Below, piece by piece: positions 6,250 through 7,119 of a stretch of DNA of 7,119 bases. The translations under genes were made by a program, and so were the position numbers. The stretch is from an uncultured Methanobrevibacter sp. (GTDB lineage: Archaea > Methanobacteriota > Methanobacteria > Methanobacteriales > Methanobacteriaceae), in assembly GCA_902783085.1 (NCBI GenBank), contig CACZPT010000028.1, positions 1 to 7,119 on the forward strand. The letters are read 5' to 3'. Every line of letters begins with the position of its first letter. The stretch's first letter is position 1. Under the pieces are notes generated by a model. It saw only the letters and a program-made list of their open reading frames with translations. It made no database searches and had not been told where the DNA came from.

Positions 6250-6792
6250 TTAATATAATTTTTCTAATAATTCTAAATATGATGTTCTTACAAATCCATC
6301 TTCTATACCTAATTTCTTAAATAATTCAAATATTTTATTTTGAGCTTCAATATAATCTTTTCCGTCATCTAATGCAATTTCTATTTCCATATGTGGTTTT
6401 AAACCTTCAACATCATCTAAACTAATTTCAAAATTTTTATATGTATAATACTGCCTATTTTTTCTAACGGCTCTTACTTTTTTAAATCCAAGATTTTCAA
6501 ATATTTCACTGCATTTTTTACTATCTTCGATGCTAATTTCAATTTCTTTTCGTGTTTTACTTTTAGAATCTATTTTTGGACCTTTATATGTTATAAATAT
6601 ATGTTCCAGGTTATTTTCAACAGTAGTTCTTATTCTTAAAGCTTCATCACTTTTTTTGAAATCCACAATTGGACTGTTAAAATAAATATCTTCTTGAAAT
6701 TCTTTTTTACTTTTTACAGCACCAAGATTTTCTAACTTTTTTTCCATGGCATCGAAATTTTCAATTTTTGCTTTAACTTCAACTTCTATCAT
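6250..6792 (-). CDS. CYTH-domain protein (CyaB / triphosphate-tunnel metalloenzyme family)
   Basis: The 180-residue protein begins with the hallmark ExExK motif (Glu3, Glu5, Lys7). Alternating charged strands that would line the triphosphate tunnel follow: ALRIR (51-55), TYKGP (68-72), RKEIEI (81-86), a basic stretch around 105-113, SLDDVEGL (124-131) with Asp126 and Asp127, MEIEIA (135-140) and the closing VRTSYLELL (168-176). Family members hydrolyse tripolyphosphate or thiamine triphosphate or, less often, make cAMP. Many annotations say class IV adenylate cyclase, but in an archaeon triphosphate hydrolysis seems more likely; this is inference. The segment after Asp-Val-Glu-Gly-Leu reads KPH where many relatives have a Gly and an aromatic. 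The ATG at 6792 has only a weak AAGAGAT upstream. It is the first leftward gene, 49 bp before aksA. Confidence 0.9.
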   Translation of the reverse strand: MIEVEVKAKIENFDAMEKKLENLGAVKSKKEFQEDIYFNSPIVDFKKSDEALRIRTTVENNLEHIFITYKGPKIDSKSKTRKEIEISIEDSKKCSEIFENLGFKKVRAVRKNRQYYTYKNFEISLDDVEGLKPHMEIEIALDDGKDYIEAQNKIFELFKKLGIEDGFVRTSYLELLEKLY

Positions 6793-6850
6793 ATTGTATC
6801 TCTTTATAGCTGATTATTTTAAAATTTAATGAAAACTTTATTTTTCATAA

Positions 6851-6862
6851 TATATATTTAAA
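6851..6862 (-). promoter_or_regulatory. Candidate TATA box for the leftward CYTH-aks-fen cluster
   Basis: TTTAAATATATA on the minus strand (6862-6851) would place transcription start near 6832, about 40 nt before the CYTH ATG. The gap is so AT-rich that other boxes, such as TTTTAAAA around 6817-6824, cannot be excluded. The latter would give a nearly leaderless transcript. Confidence 0.4.
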
Positions 6863-6863
6863 T

Positions 6864-6880
6864 AAACATAAGTTTATATA
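6864..6880 (+). promoter_or_regulatory. Candidate BRE/TATA promoter of the TBP gene
   Basis: A purine-rich AAACATAAG (6864-6872) followed by TTTATATA (6873-6880) fits an archaeal BRE-TATA pair. The start site would be near 6902, leaving a leader of about 80 nt. It lies next to the leftward TATA candidate, so the two divergent promoters are back to back within about 30 bp. Confidence 0.45.
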
Positions 6881-6920
6881 CTATTTAAATAAAATATTTT
6901 ATTAGTAAAAATTTAATTTA

Positions 6921-6929
6921 TTTTTTTTT
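6921..6929 (+). other. Nine-T run in the presumed leader of the TBP gene
   Basis: An uninterrupted T9 lies about 20 bp after the predicted start site and 52 bp before the TTG start of TBP, followed by more T-rich sequence to about 6945. Such runs act as intrinsic terminators in archaea. No plus-strand gene precedes it in this window, so it would act on the TBP leader itself or be neutral. Confidence 0.35.
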
Positions 6930-6969
6930 GTTTTCTGAATTTTTACTTACTACTTTTAAAATTATAATT

Positions 6970-6975
6970 GGGGGT
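6970..6975 (+). promoter_or_regulatory. Ribosome binding site GGGGGT of the TBP gene
   Basis: GGGGGT stands out sharply in AT-rich DNA and matches GGAGGT apart from one base. Its 6-nt spacing to the TTG at 6982 supports that unusual start codon. Confidence 0.6.
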
Positions 6976-6981
6976 TTTAAA

Positions 6982-7119
6982 TTGACCGATGTTGATATTA
7001 AAATAGAAAACATTGTGGCTTCTGCAAGCATTGGTAAAGATATAGTTCTCACTGAAGTATCTCAAGCTTTAGAAGGGGTTAATTTTAATCGTGAACAGTT
7101 TCCAGGATTAGTTTTTAAA
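6982..7119 (+). CDS. tbp: TATA-binding protein (TBP), N-terminal part, cut by the window end
   Basis: The first 46 codons are present. After the initiator the protein reads TDVDIKIENIVASASIG, then continues to FNREQFPGLVFK at the edge. IENIVAS and the NxEQFPGLVF/Y-K segment belong to the first of the two TBP repeats, whose saddle binds the TATA box and recruits TFB. Full archaeal TBPs have about 180 residues, so roughly three quarters lies beyond the window. The start is TTG with a GGGGGT site 6 nt upstream; no in-frame ATG is available nearby, and the resulting N-terminus matches the expected length before the first strand. It is divergent from the CYTH gene across 189 bp. Confidence 0.93.
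   Translation, partial: MTDVDIKIENIVASASIGKDIVLTEVSQALEGVNFNREQFPGLVFK

Noticed and set aside
6250..6792. Literal reading of the CYTH protein as an adenylate cyclase in cAMP signalling
   Set aside because: Family membership alone does not show cyclase activity, and nothing in the window suggests cAMP signalling.

Overview
The window looks like ordinary core chromosome of an AT-rich methanogenic archaeon of the order Methanobacteriales, most likely Methanobrevibacter or a close relative. Four things point this way: a tRNA gene with a bulge-helix-bulge intron, a FEN-1 nuclease ending in a PCNA-binding tail, a TATA-binding protein, and a pair of enzymes that build the carbon chain of coenzyme B. 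From memory, not checked here, Methanothermobacter carries a similar set of genes close together (TBP, homocitrate synthase, aconitase-like protein, FEN-1, SAH hydrolase), so the arrangement is probably ancestral to the order.

Layout. A minus-strand elongator tRNA-Met (3-113) with a 37-nt intron diverges from a plus-strand S-adenosyl/S-inosyl-homocysteine hydrolase gene (293-1543). A thymine-rich tract separates that gene from a small plus-strand gene for a DUF2119-like putative zinc hydrolase (1567-2217). Its stop overlaps the stop of FEN-1, the last gene of a tight leftward cluster. In transcription order that cluster is a CYTH-domain protein (6792-6250), AksA-type homocitrate synthase (6200-5037), homoaconitase/isopropylmalate isomerase large subunit (5031-3775), a DUF98 chorismate-lyase-like protein (3770-3207) and FEN-1 (3197-2214). 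Gaps after aksA are only 4-9 bp. A 189-bp divergent promoter region then leads to the plus-strand TBP gene, cut by the window end after 46 codons.

How the genes fit together. AksA and the aconitase-like subunit catalyse consecutive steps of the 2-oxoacid elongation that leads to 2-oxosuberate and coenzyme B. The small isomerase subunit and the dehydrogenase of that pathway are not in the window. The DUF98 protein may supply 4-hydroxybenzoate from chorismate, a possible methanopterin precursor, which would make the middle of the cluster a cofactor module. FEN-1 and TBP are information-processing genes; I see no functional link between them and the cofactor genes beyond co-location.

I found no mobile element, CRISPR array, toxin-antitoxin pair, defence locus or clearly new system. 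The points most worth a second look are the altered purine-binding motif of the SAH-hydrolase-like enzyme, the degenerate M14-like active site of the DUF2119 protein, the DUF98/coenzyme B linkage, and the T-tracts at two gene starts.
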